Below, one piece after another: positions 45,534-57,400 of a DNA stretch of 64,000 bases (positions within the stretch are counted from its first letter, which is position 1; each line of letters begins with the position of its first letter). Below the pieces are notes generated by a model. It had not been told where the DNA came from and searched no databases. It worked only from the letters and a program-made list of their open reading frames with translations. Both the position numbers and the translations under genes were made by a program. This DNA comes from Lojkania enalia (lineage: Eukaryota; Ascomycota; Dothideomycetes; Pleosporales), in NCBI GenBank assembly GCA_010094045.1, contig ML986611.1:1-64000 (forward strand). The letters run 5' to 3'.

Positions 45534-46583
45534 ATGGGTAATTTTTTTGAGTTTTGTTGGCATCAATGGACGTTCAAGCCCAAGCCGCTAGATGCTTCAT
45601 TGTCGATGGAAGGAAAGACCGTGCTCATTACGGGAGGCAATATCGGATTAGGTCTCGAGGCAGCTAAAGAGCTAGTCGCACGCAAGCCTTCCACCTTGAT
45701 TATGGCAGTTCGGGACACCGCAAAGGGTGAAGCAGCAAAGTCAACAATCCTCAAGGAGATCCAAGTCAATCTATTCGATTTCGAGGTATGGGAATTGGAT
45801 TATGATTCTTACGATAGCATTCTCGCATTTGGAGAGCGCGTAAATGCCTTGGAGCGTCTCGATTACTGCCTTCTTAATGCTGGATTGAAGCAAATGTATT
45901 ACACGACCGCAAAGCTCGGCCATGAAACAAATCTCCAGATCAATCATCTCGGCACCTCACTAGTCTCCCTGCAGGTCCTTCCTGTGCTCGAAAAGACCGC
46001 TAGATTAACTTCGAAACCTTCTCGCCTTACTATTGTCTCCTCTGAAGGCCATTTCTGGGTTCCATTCCACGAGCGCACTTCCGACAATATACTCGCACGG
46101 ATGGACGACCAAGCCACGTTCGGTAAGCAAATGAACCGGTACTACACTACCAAGTTGTTGAATGTGCTCTGGACGCGTGAGCTTGCGAGTAAGCTCATAG
46201 ACAGACCTGTCATTTTGAACTGTGTGAACCCTGGATTTTGCTATAGCGGACTCCACCGCCATGAGAAGACCGGAATCATCAAGATTTTTCTTTGGCTTCT
46301 AGCTTGGACTACTCAGCAAGGTGGATATTGTCTCACGAATGCTCTCATTGAGCATGAGGATAGCCATGGCCAGTATCTCAGCGAGCAGAAAGTCGTGCCG
46401 TAAGTTTTCCTCCCCATCTCTACACATTTCAAGACCTTCTATGTAGTGGACAGCGCTGATAAACCCAGGCCATCGAGATTCGTTCTCTCAGATGAAGGCA
46501 AGAAGGTGCAGAAGAAGATTTGGGACGAGACCATCGACTTATTTAAGAAGGAGATACCTGCATTTAAGCTCCCGAGCCTTTAA
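45534..46583 (+). CDS. Short-chain dehydrogenase/reductase
   Basis: This 326-aa protein has exons 45534-46399 and 46469-46583, with a 69-nt intron (GTAAGT...CAG). The start at 45534 is the first ATG that gives an ordinary cytosolic N-terminus. The NAD(P) motif TGGNIGLG lies at 33-40. NAG is at 115-117, the catalytic serine is in IVSSEGH (S169/S170), and YxxxK is Y203-K207. The second exon adds the C-terminal helix (SDEGKKVQKKIWDETIDLFKKE) found in fungal retinol-dehydrogenase-like SDRs. It would reduce a ketone or oxidise an alcohol on the polyketide. It is co-directional with the FAD oxidase and lies between it and the membrane protein. Confidence 0.92.
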
Positions 46584-47362
46584 GTGGGCCAAGAAGCGAT
46601 ACAAGTATCAATGAAAATTGAGTGGGATTGCAGTTTGCGTAGAAACTGAAAATGGCGTTGGGCATTGCGTGGATACGCATTTTCCTGTTTGGATACGGGA
46701 GCAACACGAAGTCACATGAGTAGCTATTTTCACTTCTCAATTCGATCTAGATTCTATCTCTGCCAGATTCACGCGCTTAACCTTTTTATAGCTATTTTTT
46801 ATTTTTTATTTTTTATTTTTGTTTTCAGGTGACATCGTAGCTGCGATAACTATCACTGAGTCTCGGCGATTGTTTCCCGAATTGCGAGACTAGAACATAT
46901 GCCGTAAACAAAGCCAGGCAAGCACCTTCGTCGGCAGCCAAGGATGCGGGAATATTAACACGAACCAATATTTGGGGGCGATATTGTAAGAGTTCAATAT
47001 AACTACACATGGCTTATGGGTACCCTGGGTGAAGTAGCCGCTTGGCACATTTAACCGGAGGATTGGGCAAAGAGAAGCAGGGGGGCGGAACGTGGCATAG
47101 GATGTGGTCCGTCCGTATCCATGGACAAGGTAAGCTCATATGTAGCAGCAGTATCTGTATCGGACTCCGAAAGCGCGTGCTAGCCTCCACGAGGCGTTAT
47201 TGGGGAGCTGAAGCGGAATTGCAGAGACCTGGGTCGCACAGACTATCTTCACTATCAATTAGTTCATACCCCGCATCTCTAGCTTCGTGCAACTGTCGGC
47301 TGAAGAGACTTTTAGGACTTGGTTCTGCCAATCCCTTTTCTTCGTGAAAAAAGAAGCGCAAA
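46584..47362. other. Spacer with a short AT microsatellite
   Basis: 779 bp before the rhodopsin-like gene. Four units of ATTTTTT (the last one base short) occupy 46794-46820. A frame at 47042-47347 shows no motif. I see no gene. Confidence 0.5.
46794..46820. repeat. (ATTTTTT)4 microsatellite
   Basis: Four near-perfect 7-bp units in tandem in non-coding DNA, about 540 bp upstream of the next gene. Confidence 0.85.
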
Positions 47363-48620
47363 ATGAGACCACTACCTCATAACACAATTGGCATCACGGT
47401 CATCTCTTCCTGTACTGTAGGCATTGTTGTCGATTTAATATTTATCGGATTGCGATTGTGGGGTCGTAAATTGAAGAGAAAGCAGTGGGTTGCAAGTGAC
47501 TACCTCGTTATTGCAGCTTGGGTAGGCTTTTGTAGTTGGACAGTGCTCTCAATATTCTAATCATCGCAGATTCTACTTCTTGCAGACTTAATTCGAAGAG
47601 GCATAGGTATACTTTTTTCTCTGATTAGGAGGAGGGACTAGCTGATTGACTCAGGATATTCGTGGGGCGTCGGTTTACATACCTCCGAGATTGTCGCTGC
47701 TCAAGGAAATGGACGAATTGAAAACATCCAACAACTCACTTACTCGGGAACATTCCTTTGGATTGCCACTGCATGCATCACCAAGTTCTCCATTCTGCTG
47801 ATCTATCTCGAGGTATTTTACTGCGTCACATGGTTCTTATGGGCCATTAGGATCACTATGGGCATCGTTGTTTGCTTCTTCCTTGTCGCTTTCGTGGGGC
47901 TGATGATTACGTGCAAGCCATTTGAAGCGAATTGGAATCCTATGTTACCGGGAGCAGACTGCAGTATGACTCAGGGTGAGACGTACGTCTTTAGTGGTGC
48001 CTTTAATCTTGGGTTGGATATCATTCTTGTCCTCCTTCCAATCCCAGTCATTTGGTCGATGAGCAATCTTACAAAGCGGAAAAGGGTAGCAGTCTGCGCA
48101 ATGTTTGCGTTGGGATTCCTGTAAGTTCATTATTTCCCTAGATTGTGGTGAAGGATGCTAACAATATTGTCTTAGTATAATCTTCGTTGTTTCAATCCGA
48201 TTCAAGCTCATTCCTCACCGTGACATCTACGATATCCCTCACGACGGCGAGATCCCAGGTTTACTCACCGAAGTAGAAGTATACCTAGGAATAGTATCTG
48301 CCTGTCTCCCTTTTTTGTCACCCGCTCTTGCCGAGATGAAAGGCGCAGTCACATCTATTGTATCTGGCAGTATGTCACATGACAGCGGTTCTCGAGGATC
48401 GTCAAGAGACGCGAAAGAGTCGCCTACTAGTCCCAAGGTTGGCGATAGTGATCAGTCACTTGCGAAGCACTCGACGCGCTACAGAAGGGAAGATGAAGAA
48501 ATGATCATTGGAAATGACTTGAGTCTCGAGCCTTGGCAGTCGGGAAAAGGAAGTGAGATTTGGAGTGGTGACGCAAAAATGATCAGCGAGTGGAATGTTC
48601 GTGTTGGAGTAGCTCATTAG
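47363..48620 (+). CDS. Rhodopsin-like integral membrane protein (PTH11-related, no CFEM)
   Basis: This 368-aa protein has four exons: 47363-47521, 47570-47606, 47655-48120 and 48176-48620. The introns are 48, 48 and 55 nt and frames check exactly. Several hydrophobic helices are visible, for example TVGIVVDLIFIGLRLW, ASDYLVIAAW, GTFLWIATACITKFSILLIYL, MGIVVCFFLVAFVGLMI, LGLDIILVLLPIPVIW and RVAVCAMFALGFLII. The blocks ASDYLVIAAW, YSWGVGLHT, KFSILLIYL, the cysteine in MITCKPFEANWNP and LDIILVLLPIPVIW are hallmarks of the fungal rhodopsin-like 7TM family. The cytosolic tail is Ser-rich and hydrophilic. Such genes are frequent in or beside secondary-metabolite clusters, with unknown roles in sensing or transport. 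This is the only membrane protein between the tailoring genes and the PKS. Confidence 0.9.
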
Positions 48621-48838
48621 GAAGGGTATGAGTTGAACTTGGCATTCATTAAATAGTTTGTGCTGGGCTATATATCCCGAGTCGCCGCGATTCGTATCAT
48701 GTGTATGCTCAAGTTTCGATGTGCTCACCTTTTTTTATATCTTATATTCTATAGACGATAGGAGAAAGATCTCATACAGGTTCTTGATTTAGATCCCTTT
48801 TCCCTAGTGGGGCTATTAAAAAACTTAACTAGTATGGC

Positions 48839-50197
48839 TTATTTGTTCAGAATGACTTCTATGAGGCTCATAGTTCCGTCACTGTGGATCCTCGTGATCT
48901 GAAAAAGTTCGGTAAGCATGGTTCCCCAAACACGAAAACTCTAAAAGTAGAAAGCACTGACCTCAAATCGCTCATCAGCTTCCCGAAGTATTCGTCGGAA
49001 CTCTTCCTCAGTACGCTGCTTTGTTCCTAGCGCAACAAGCATCAATAGATCCATCTGTCTTAGTCCATGTTCCTTGAATTTATTGGTTGTCTCATGTGCA
49101 GGAAGAATGGTATCGTTTATTAGTAACGGCGTTCGAGGTTTGCAATGCTCCAAAGCTGGCACCAATGCTCTCAAAATGGTGATGCATTGCGCATCGTTCC
49201 AATTATGGAGACATTGTCGGATGAAATAAGCCTCCGCATCTTGTAAGGGCTGGAGTGTGAAGAAATTATGCTGCATGAATTCAATCCGACCCTCAAGGCC
49301 GCTCAAATCCTGAAGGCGTGCCTGTGCAAGCATCTGCGGGCTTGCGTCTTGCACGACGATCTTGAGGTTGGGATACGCCTATCTCTATTAGAAAGACGAA
49401 TAGCGATGAACAATTAAGGAACATACCCTAGCCAATGCCATACTAACATGTCCATTTCCCCCTCCTACATCAACTACCTTCCCGTCTCCAAGGTCTTTCC
49501 AAGGATATCCGTTCAACAATTCGGAAACCTGACGGTCCATTTTTGCAACGCCTATCATCGCATTTGCAAACCTCGTAGCGTGTTGTGGTCGTTGCCCGTA
49601 GAACTGAAACAAGCTTGTCCCATGCCTCTCCTCAAATGGACTCTTTCCACTCTTGATACTAGCAGCCGTGTCACTTGCAGCTTTGAACATCTCATCGAGC
49701 TGGTACTCTGCACAGGCTCTAAGATGATGGTCGCGCACGAACATTATACTGCTTGCCGTATGCGCAAATTGGTCTTTTGAAACTTCGCGAAAGACATTTT
49801 GGGTGCAGAGAAAGCGGATCACACGTCCTACTAATTCTGGCTCGAGTCCAACTTTGGCTGCTAGGGACGAAACTGAGATTGGCTCATTCTCCGGAACATG
49901 GGCGAAGAAAGAGTATTCGAATGCAATCTGGTATGCTGCAAGATCATTGTGGGTGCATAGAAAGCGGCGGAAGTAGCCTCTAGGTCCGTTTACTAGATGA
50001 ATGAGATCTAATGCTGATTCACTGAGGCGGTCGCGAAGCGATGCGTAGTAGTCGTCTTCAGGAACGTCTACGGACGTAACAGCGAAGGTAGGTTCCGGAT
50101 GGTTTCTGGTGAAGAGATGCGATAAAATCTCTTGCGTCAAGCCGTGGATGGACTGGGCTAGAGTAAGAAGAGAAGCTGTTGGTGTATCGGAAGTCAT
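48839..50197 (-). CDS. SAM-dependent O-methyltransferase (fungal COMT type)
   Basis: This 415-aa protein has three exons, 50197-49427, 49378-48962 and 48898-48839, all in phase 0. The introns are 48 and 63 nt. The N-terminal half is the dimerisation/winged-helix domain (FEYSFFAHVPENEPIS, VRFLCTQNVF-like). The SAM site is VVDVGGGNGH at 241-250. The catalytic-base histidine is H315 in IRQCLHNWND. The GLRQMDLLMLVALGTKQRTEEEFRRIL block and the last exon (ITRIHSDGTMSLIEV) complete the fold. It should methylate a hydroxyl of the polyketide or of an intermediate. The gene is divergent from the PKS with 1.2 kb between the starts, the usual position for a co-regulated tailoring gene. Confidence 0.93.
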
Positions 50198-51431
50198 CGT
50201 GATGGATGATTGCTGATTGCTGATTGGTCACGAGGTCGGGTCTTTGACGTTTCTTAGATCTCGTAAAGACTTCAATTGCGGCCAATAAGGTCTTATCAAT
50301 GACTCCTCGGAATTTCGCTTATCTTTTATACGAATGAGTACGTTGGTGGACGGTACATAGAACAATTCGCAGTTCCTCACGTGCAGCTCTTATTGGCTCG
50401 GATTGCGATAGTAGTAATCTGCTCGTGCGGCATCTCAAATCGAACAGCAATTCCGGTGGTTGCGCGAATCAGCTTATTTTTGGAGGACGAGTCTCGATGC
50501 TTATTAGGGCCTCAGCTGAAGCATGGATGATGCTTCATGCGCTATCCACGGTCCACTCGGCAAGAAAATCTTTGTCCAACCTACCCAAGTCAGTGACCGG
50601 AAAAAAAATTAAATCCGCACGCACGTTCTTCGCGATTCTTTGCCTAGCTCTCTTAGCCTGGGTTGGACTCAGCCCGGAAAGCGGAAACCGGGACCACGGG
50701 TATGTGATTGTATAGGCTGAGATCTTCAATAGGAAGGCTGGAGGCGAATTGCAAGCTTTCTCGTATCAATAAGAATGCTTGGGAAACTAGTGAGCTAATT
50801 ACCCGTATGATAAGAGTGTGATACAAGGATATTAACAAGGATTTTGATAGCCTAGAACACTCCACCATGTTGGTGAACGGTACACCTTGCATTCTGCATG
50901 CGGAAGGAAACATAACGTCCCACCGTAACAAACCGTGACTCCTGCTTCCCTGTCTCATCTTCCGTCTGCCTCTCGTTTTCTGGCTGTTCGACCTCGGCAT
51001 GTTACCTAATATGGCAACTTCTTGCCCGATAGCGACGGCAAGATTAAATAAACTAGGGAGGCAAAGAAGGCAAGCAGTCAATAAAGAATGTAATTGATTA
51101 TTCCTAAGGCGACCGCCATATCTGGCTTTCTTACGTTTCCTCTTTCAGGATATGTAAGGTCATCCTAATTGACCAGAGTAGGAGATAGTTGCAGGCGTGT
51201 CTACATCAACCATCCGACTTCTTCCGTGTGAGTAATGTAACCCAAGCTCCTTATTCATAGATGAATGACGCTTTGCGACCCGTATTCGGCCTCCTAATTC
51301 TCACAGATAAGTTTGCCAAGACTAGGCCACATCTTCACTTTTTCCACAGCTATGGAGTAATGTCCTGTGCCAAGGGTATTATTTAGTTTAGGACTAGTTT
51401 TGAATATCACGAATAGGTATAGGGGAAGATC
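50198..51431. promoter_or_regulatory. Bidirectional promoter between OMT and PKS
   Basis: This 1.2-kb spacer holds CCAAT-type sequences near the OMT start (around 50210-50290), a CACGTG at 50378-50383, and a CGG-N3-CCG inverted pair at 50682-50690. It holds no supported gene; small frames at 50425-50715 and 50653-51081 overlap and lack motifs. Control of both genes from here is likely by position. Confidence 0.5.
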
Positions 51432-54400
51432 ATGCCGAGTACCATAGCAGGATTTCCGAATAGACATCCGACAGCTCAATGCCATGATGCAGTTTCCACA
51501 ACTGGATATGGTAGTGCACGAGCATCAGATTTAATAGCAGTTGTTGGAATGGGTAATACCCCATCGTTTTTGAAATGTCAGGAACTGATTTGGTAATTAG
51601 GATGTCGACTACCGGGAGGAATCACAAACCCGTCTGAGCTGTGGGAATTTCTCCTAAACAAGCGCACTGGAAGGCGCGACTTCGATTTATCTCGAATATC
51701 TATAGATGGGTATTACCATTCAGACTACCACAGGCCTGGCAGTATCAACACGCGGGGTGCGTATCTGCTCGACGAAGATCCATATCTTTTCGACCATGCC
51801 TTTTTCGGGATCAACCCTACTGAAGTTGGAACGATGGACCCTATGCAGCGCAAATTGCTGGAGGTAGTTTATGAAGCATTTGAAAATGCTGGAGAGCCCT
51901 TGGAGAAGTTTTCCGGTTCTAGGACTGGCGTCTTCGTTGGTAACTTCAACATTGATCACCATATAATGCAGATGCACGATGCGGACTTTCAACAACCATA
52001 CGCACCTACTGGGGGAAGTTCGAGCATCTTAAGCAATAGGGTGAATTATCTATTCAATCTGCGAGGTCCGAGGTGAGAGCCCCACATTTTTTTCGCTTTG
52101 CTCTGCCCTTTATCGCATCATTCTGCATCTGCCTCGTAACAACCTTGCTAGGCATGCATGGGCATATTGTCATCATATACAAGCTTGTTGCCGCCGGTTA
52201 GACAAATGCCATGCGAAAGCTAGTTCCAACATCAGTTTTTCCAGGCTTGGCTGATCACTCCCAGTTTGACTGTGGATACCGCATGTTCTTCATCTATGTA
52301 TGCTCTCCATTTGGCGGTCAAGGCCATACAGAATGGAGACTGCGAAGCTGCTGTAGTGGGTGGGACTAACCTGATCTTGTCACCCGAGATGCAGCAACTC
52401 ACTGTCAAACTTGGAGCACTATCGCCAAGCTCAACGTGCCATACATTTGATGAATCGGCTGATGGGTATGGTCGAGCTGAAGGCATCACAGCGTTGTATC
52501 TCAGGATGTACTCGGACGCTATTGATGGAAATTACCCTATTCGGGCTATCATCCGTGGAACAGGTATAAACTCTAATGGTGGACGTACGCCGGGGATCTC
52601 CCACCCAAGCGTGGATGGCCAAGAAGATCTCATTCGCCGGGTCTACCAGTCTGCTGGGATTTCTACTAGTCTTACAGGGTACTTCGAGTGCCATGGGACG
52701 GGTACGCCTGTCGGGGATCCTGCCGAAATCTCTGCGATTGATCGGGTCTTTGCCAGCGAACGCCAGGGCGAACCGCTCCTCATCGGCTCTGTCAAGACGA
52801 ATTTAGGCCACTCGGAACCAGCCAGTGGGATCACTGGCGTTATTAAGGCAATCCTATCTCTGGAAAATGGAATCATTCCTCCCACTATAGGTGTAGAGCG
52901 TCTGAACCCGAATATTGACTTTGAAGCTGCTAAAGTACGTGTTGTTACAGATTCTACACCATGGCCTCGAGATTTACTACGACGAGTGAGTGTAAATTCA
53001 TTTGGATACGGAGGAGCAAATGGGCACTGTATTATCGATCATGTATCTGTCCTACAGTCTGAAACTCGACGGTATGCATCAATGCACACAGAATCTCCAT
53101 ACCAGATAGCGATAGAAGACACCAATCATCCAAACGAATCCAATAACTATGTAAGACGGAAACTTAGCTTAGATGGCGGCGCTCAGAGGACAACCTATGG
53201 AGTCAGTCGCAACGGATCAAGTGGAGATATCCCCAACGAATCGGATGGAGTTGCCGACTACCTAACAAGCGGAATGGACCATTCTGGGGGCAATAGGGTC
53301 AGTCATCTGGATGTAAACAGAACCACTGAGACGACCAAGGCTGATTTCTCGCATCCGCCATCTGGTGATATTCGTAGACTAGTATTGCTTCCTATCTCGG
53401 CCCAGGATTCTTCTTCTCTCGAACGGAATACATCCGCTATAATTGACATCCTTTCCAATTATCCTCTTTCAGACTTGGCATATACTCTTTCCGGTCGGCG
53501 GTCGAGATACTCCCATCGATCCTTCGCGGTTATAGACTCTAGGACGCTTGCTGTCAGTCTTCACACAAAGAATTTAATCTCAGCTAAAGCTTCTTCCGCT
53601 CATTCGCCTCGCTTATGTTTCGTCTTCACAGGGCAAGGAGCTCAGTGGCAAGATATGGGTCGCACATTATTCGAATATGGAATATTCCGAGAATCCATAC
53701 GCCTTCAAGAGTTCGTTCTCCGCAGCCTTTCTTTCCCCCCACCTTGGAGTCTAACAGATATATTGAGTGGGGCGTCCAATGTTTCTATTCAAGAACCAGA
53801 GATCTCGCAGACTATATGCACGGCTCTACAAATTGCCCTTGTGGATCTGTTGAGGTTGTGGAATGTGCTCCCGTCTGTGTCCGTAGGACATTCTTCGGGG
53901 GAAATCGCTGCTGCTTATTCTGCCGGCCGTATATCTCTTGCTAGTGCCATCACCGCAGCCTACTGTCGCGGGAAATCGATAACCCAGAACGTCCGCCTCG
54001 GCCTTATGTTGGCCGTTGGGCTCGATCGAGATACAGCTTCGACCTACCTAGAAGGCATAGAAAGTAAAGTGAACATTGCAGCCATCAACTCACCAATGGG
54101 CGTAACTCTTTCTGGAGACACTGACGCAATCAAATATCTAGAGCGCCAACTCAAAAGCAAGAAAATATTCGCGAAAATCTTATCTACCGGCAAAAATGCG
54201 TATCACTCACATCATATGACAGGCTTTGGGAAAGGTTATGAAGATCTCCTCCTTCAGGCTTTTGGCGAGCTCGAACTTGGGGGTATATTGGATGACAGTC
54301 GACAGTATCCGCAAACGCGGTGGATGTCTTCGGTAACACCAGAGAAGGCAGCATATGCTACTGCTCGATACTGGCGGGAAAATCTTGAATCTCCAGTACA

Positions 54401-57400
54401 ATTTTCGGACGCAATTGAAAAAATTCTTGTTCAGCCGGACATGAAACCGGATATAGTAATAGAGATAGGCCCTCATTCTGCTTTACAGAGCCCCTTAAAA
54501 CAGATTTTCGCAAAACACGAAGAGGGCGGCATGAAATCTCCGGTTTACCTCCCAACTCTCAGGCGTCTCAATGATGGCATGCAAGACCTCCTCAATCTAT
54601 GCGGTTCATTATTTTGCTTAAATGCCGAGGTCGACCTAGTGATGCTAAACTCCGTGGAAAGAATAGAGAACGATAAAGTACAACACGTACACGGCAAGGT
54701 GTGTGTCGATCTTCCAACATATCGGTATAGTTATGGCCCCAAAATACATTACGAAAACAGAATAGCGCGGGAAATTAGGTTAAGAAAGTATTTGCATCAT
54801 GACCTTATCGGCGTTAGGCAAGCAGGAAGCTCGAAAGACAGCCCAAGTTGGAGAAATATTCTAAAATTGAAGGATGTTCCGTGGCTGAAAGACCACAAGG
54901 TGAATATAGATATCCTTTCCTCACGGTATAGATCTAGGCTAACCTATAGAAGCTTCTTCCACATCCCGTGATGCCGGGATCTGCATATGTATGTATGGCT
55001 ATTGAAGCCGTCTCGCAATTTCTTGACCTTGGCACCACCTTCCCGGACCAAATAAGTTTACAGCTCCGCAATGTTGCAATAAAGTCTCCGATGCGCATTC
55101 CAGAAGATGAGATGGGAATCGAAGTTATGCTAAATCTGCAAGCTTCTTCAAAGTTGGCCGACTGGTTCGAGTTCAGGGTCTCGTCCTACTCACAAGACGA
55201 AGATGCTTGGACGGATCATGCAAACGGTTTGATCAAGGCCTCTTTAAGATCTGGAGCAATGACCGAACTGAATTTGTTGAACGAGGGAATGGACATGCGT
55301 GCCATCGAAATGGGAGATTGGCAAGAGAAGTTCAAAGACGTTGGACTCGGATATGGCCCTGCCTTTCAAGGACTTTCCGACTTGCACTCCGATCCTGGAA
55401 AGGGGCTAGCGACAGCTAATGTGGCACTCAACACCACTCACGGAATGTTTAACGGTCCAGAATCTCGCTATTCAATACATCCATCATCCTTGGACCTTTG
55501 CCATCAACTAGCCCTAATTGCGGCGCATGGAGGACAGGTTGGACAGGTGAAGAGTGCTTTCATACCCGTGCAGATTGATGAAATGCGTGTCTGGCCACAG
55601 AGAAGTCTTGAGACCTTTGGAAGAGGAATTGCCTCGGCTGAATTCAAGGGCCTTCGGGGCGCTCACGCTAAGATTCAACTATTTTCTTCGGATGGATCCC
55701 CTATTGTAGAAATTGCGAAATTGAGGTGCGTTGCTTACAACGGTGATGGTGGCAAAAAGCAAAGACTACGGCAGCCAAGCCCTTATACCCGGCTCGTGTG
55801 GAAGCCAGATATATCCACTCTTACATTCGCCAATGCGAGAAGGATCTTCCCACCCACAGTTGCTATTGATCAGGTTCAAACGATATTCGACAAAATGAAT
55901 GAGATGGCAGTGCTCATGATCCTCGAACTAGCACATTGCTTCGAATCCCGGGATAGCTCGGTTCTGCATATCCGCCGATTCCAAGACTGGGTTAAAAATT
56001 CCGTAAAGAAACTTCTACCATCTGTCGAAGGGAAGATGTCCAGCTCTGAAGGAAGGAAGGCTAAGATCGAGGCGCTATATCAGCAAGTAGCTCATGTGGC
56101 CGATGCAAAGCATACAAAGCGGATATACGATTCAATGACAGACATAATCAATGGCACTACATCAGGCCTCCAGATTGCAACGCAAGATAATCTTCTAGAA
56201 GAATTGTACACCTCCAGCCTAGGAATCAAGGCGGCTTATCCGCAGTTAGAACGCCTTCTGGACCTTCTAAGTCACCGCAATCCGCAGATGAAAATTATTG
56301 AAGTTGGAGCAGGAACTGGAAGCGCCACAAGAGTAGCCTTGCGAGCGCTTGGAGCAGATACTGATAGCAAGCGCTATAGCCAGTACGTCTTCACGGATGT
56401 TTCACCAGCGTTCTTTGGCCCAGCGCAAGCAAAATTTGCCGCCTACAAGGGATTATCCTATCAAACCCTTGACATCAACCTAGATCCGCTGCAGCAAGGC
56501 TTAGAGGCTGAGTTAGATCTAGTCATCGCTTCGCAAGCCCTGCATACAGCAAAGAGCATTGAAAAGTCACTACGCAATATCCGAAAACTACTCAAGCCTG
56601 GAGGCAAGATGATATTGCTCGAAACTACACGACCGTGGACCGGGCATAACCTCGCCTATGGCACCTTTCCCGACTGGTGGCCAGATGATGGGAACAAAGA
56701 TTCGCCATTCCTCAGCGTTGAAGAGTGGAATAATGCCTTACACTCTACAGGCTTTTCGGGTATTGATATAGAATTGGACGACTACCCTGAACCGGCAAAG
56801 ACCGTTTCCACCATTCTCACAACTTCCGTTGAGCATTGCGCACCGACAGCACTGGACATCACTTCTCCACGCAAAATTGTTTTTATCGTATGTCACAGTA
56901 CTTCCAATGGAGTAGCTCAGAATAGCATAGCTACCGAATTGCGAAACCGGGGATTCGACCCCCAGCTTGCTGCATCAAATTTGGACCAAATACCAAATAA
57001 TTCGTGCGTGATCGTCACCCAAGATCTGGATGCCCACACTTTAATCGATGGAACTGAAGAGAATTTTAAGTCTATTAAGTTGCTAGTCGCTCGGGCTTCC
57101 GACTTGCTATGGCTCACCTGCGGCGGCCTTATCGATGGTAGAGACCCGAAGAGCGCCGTCGCAACCGGTCTCATCCGAATGCTCATCACCGAAAACCCCC
57201 TCAACGGATATGGAATATTCCATTTACAGTCCGATGCCGACCTTTCCAACCCCAATTCCGCGAAGCATATCGTCGATCACTTCTCCAGCATCATAGCAGG
57301 AGAGCCCGATTGTGAGGTTGCTCTTTACAACGGAAGCCTGCATATCAGCAGATTGATTCCGGATACTGATCTCAACAAACGCTTTCGTCTCATTCATAGC

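Noticed and set aside
47813..47850. GT...AG interval inside the rhodopsin-like gene
   Set aside because: It is 38 nt and the frame reads straight through it with hydrophobic residues expected of a membrane helix, so it was kept as exon.
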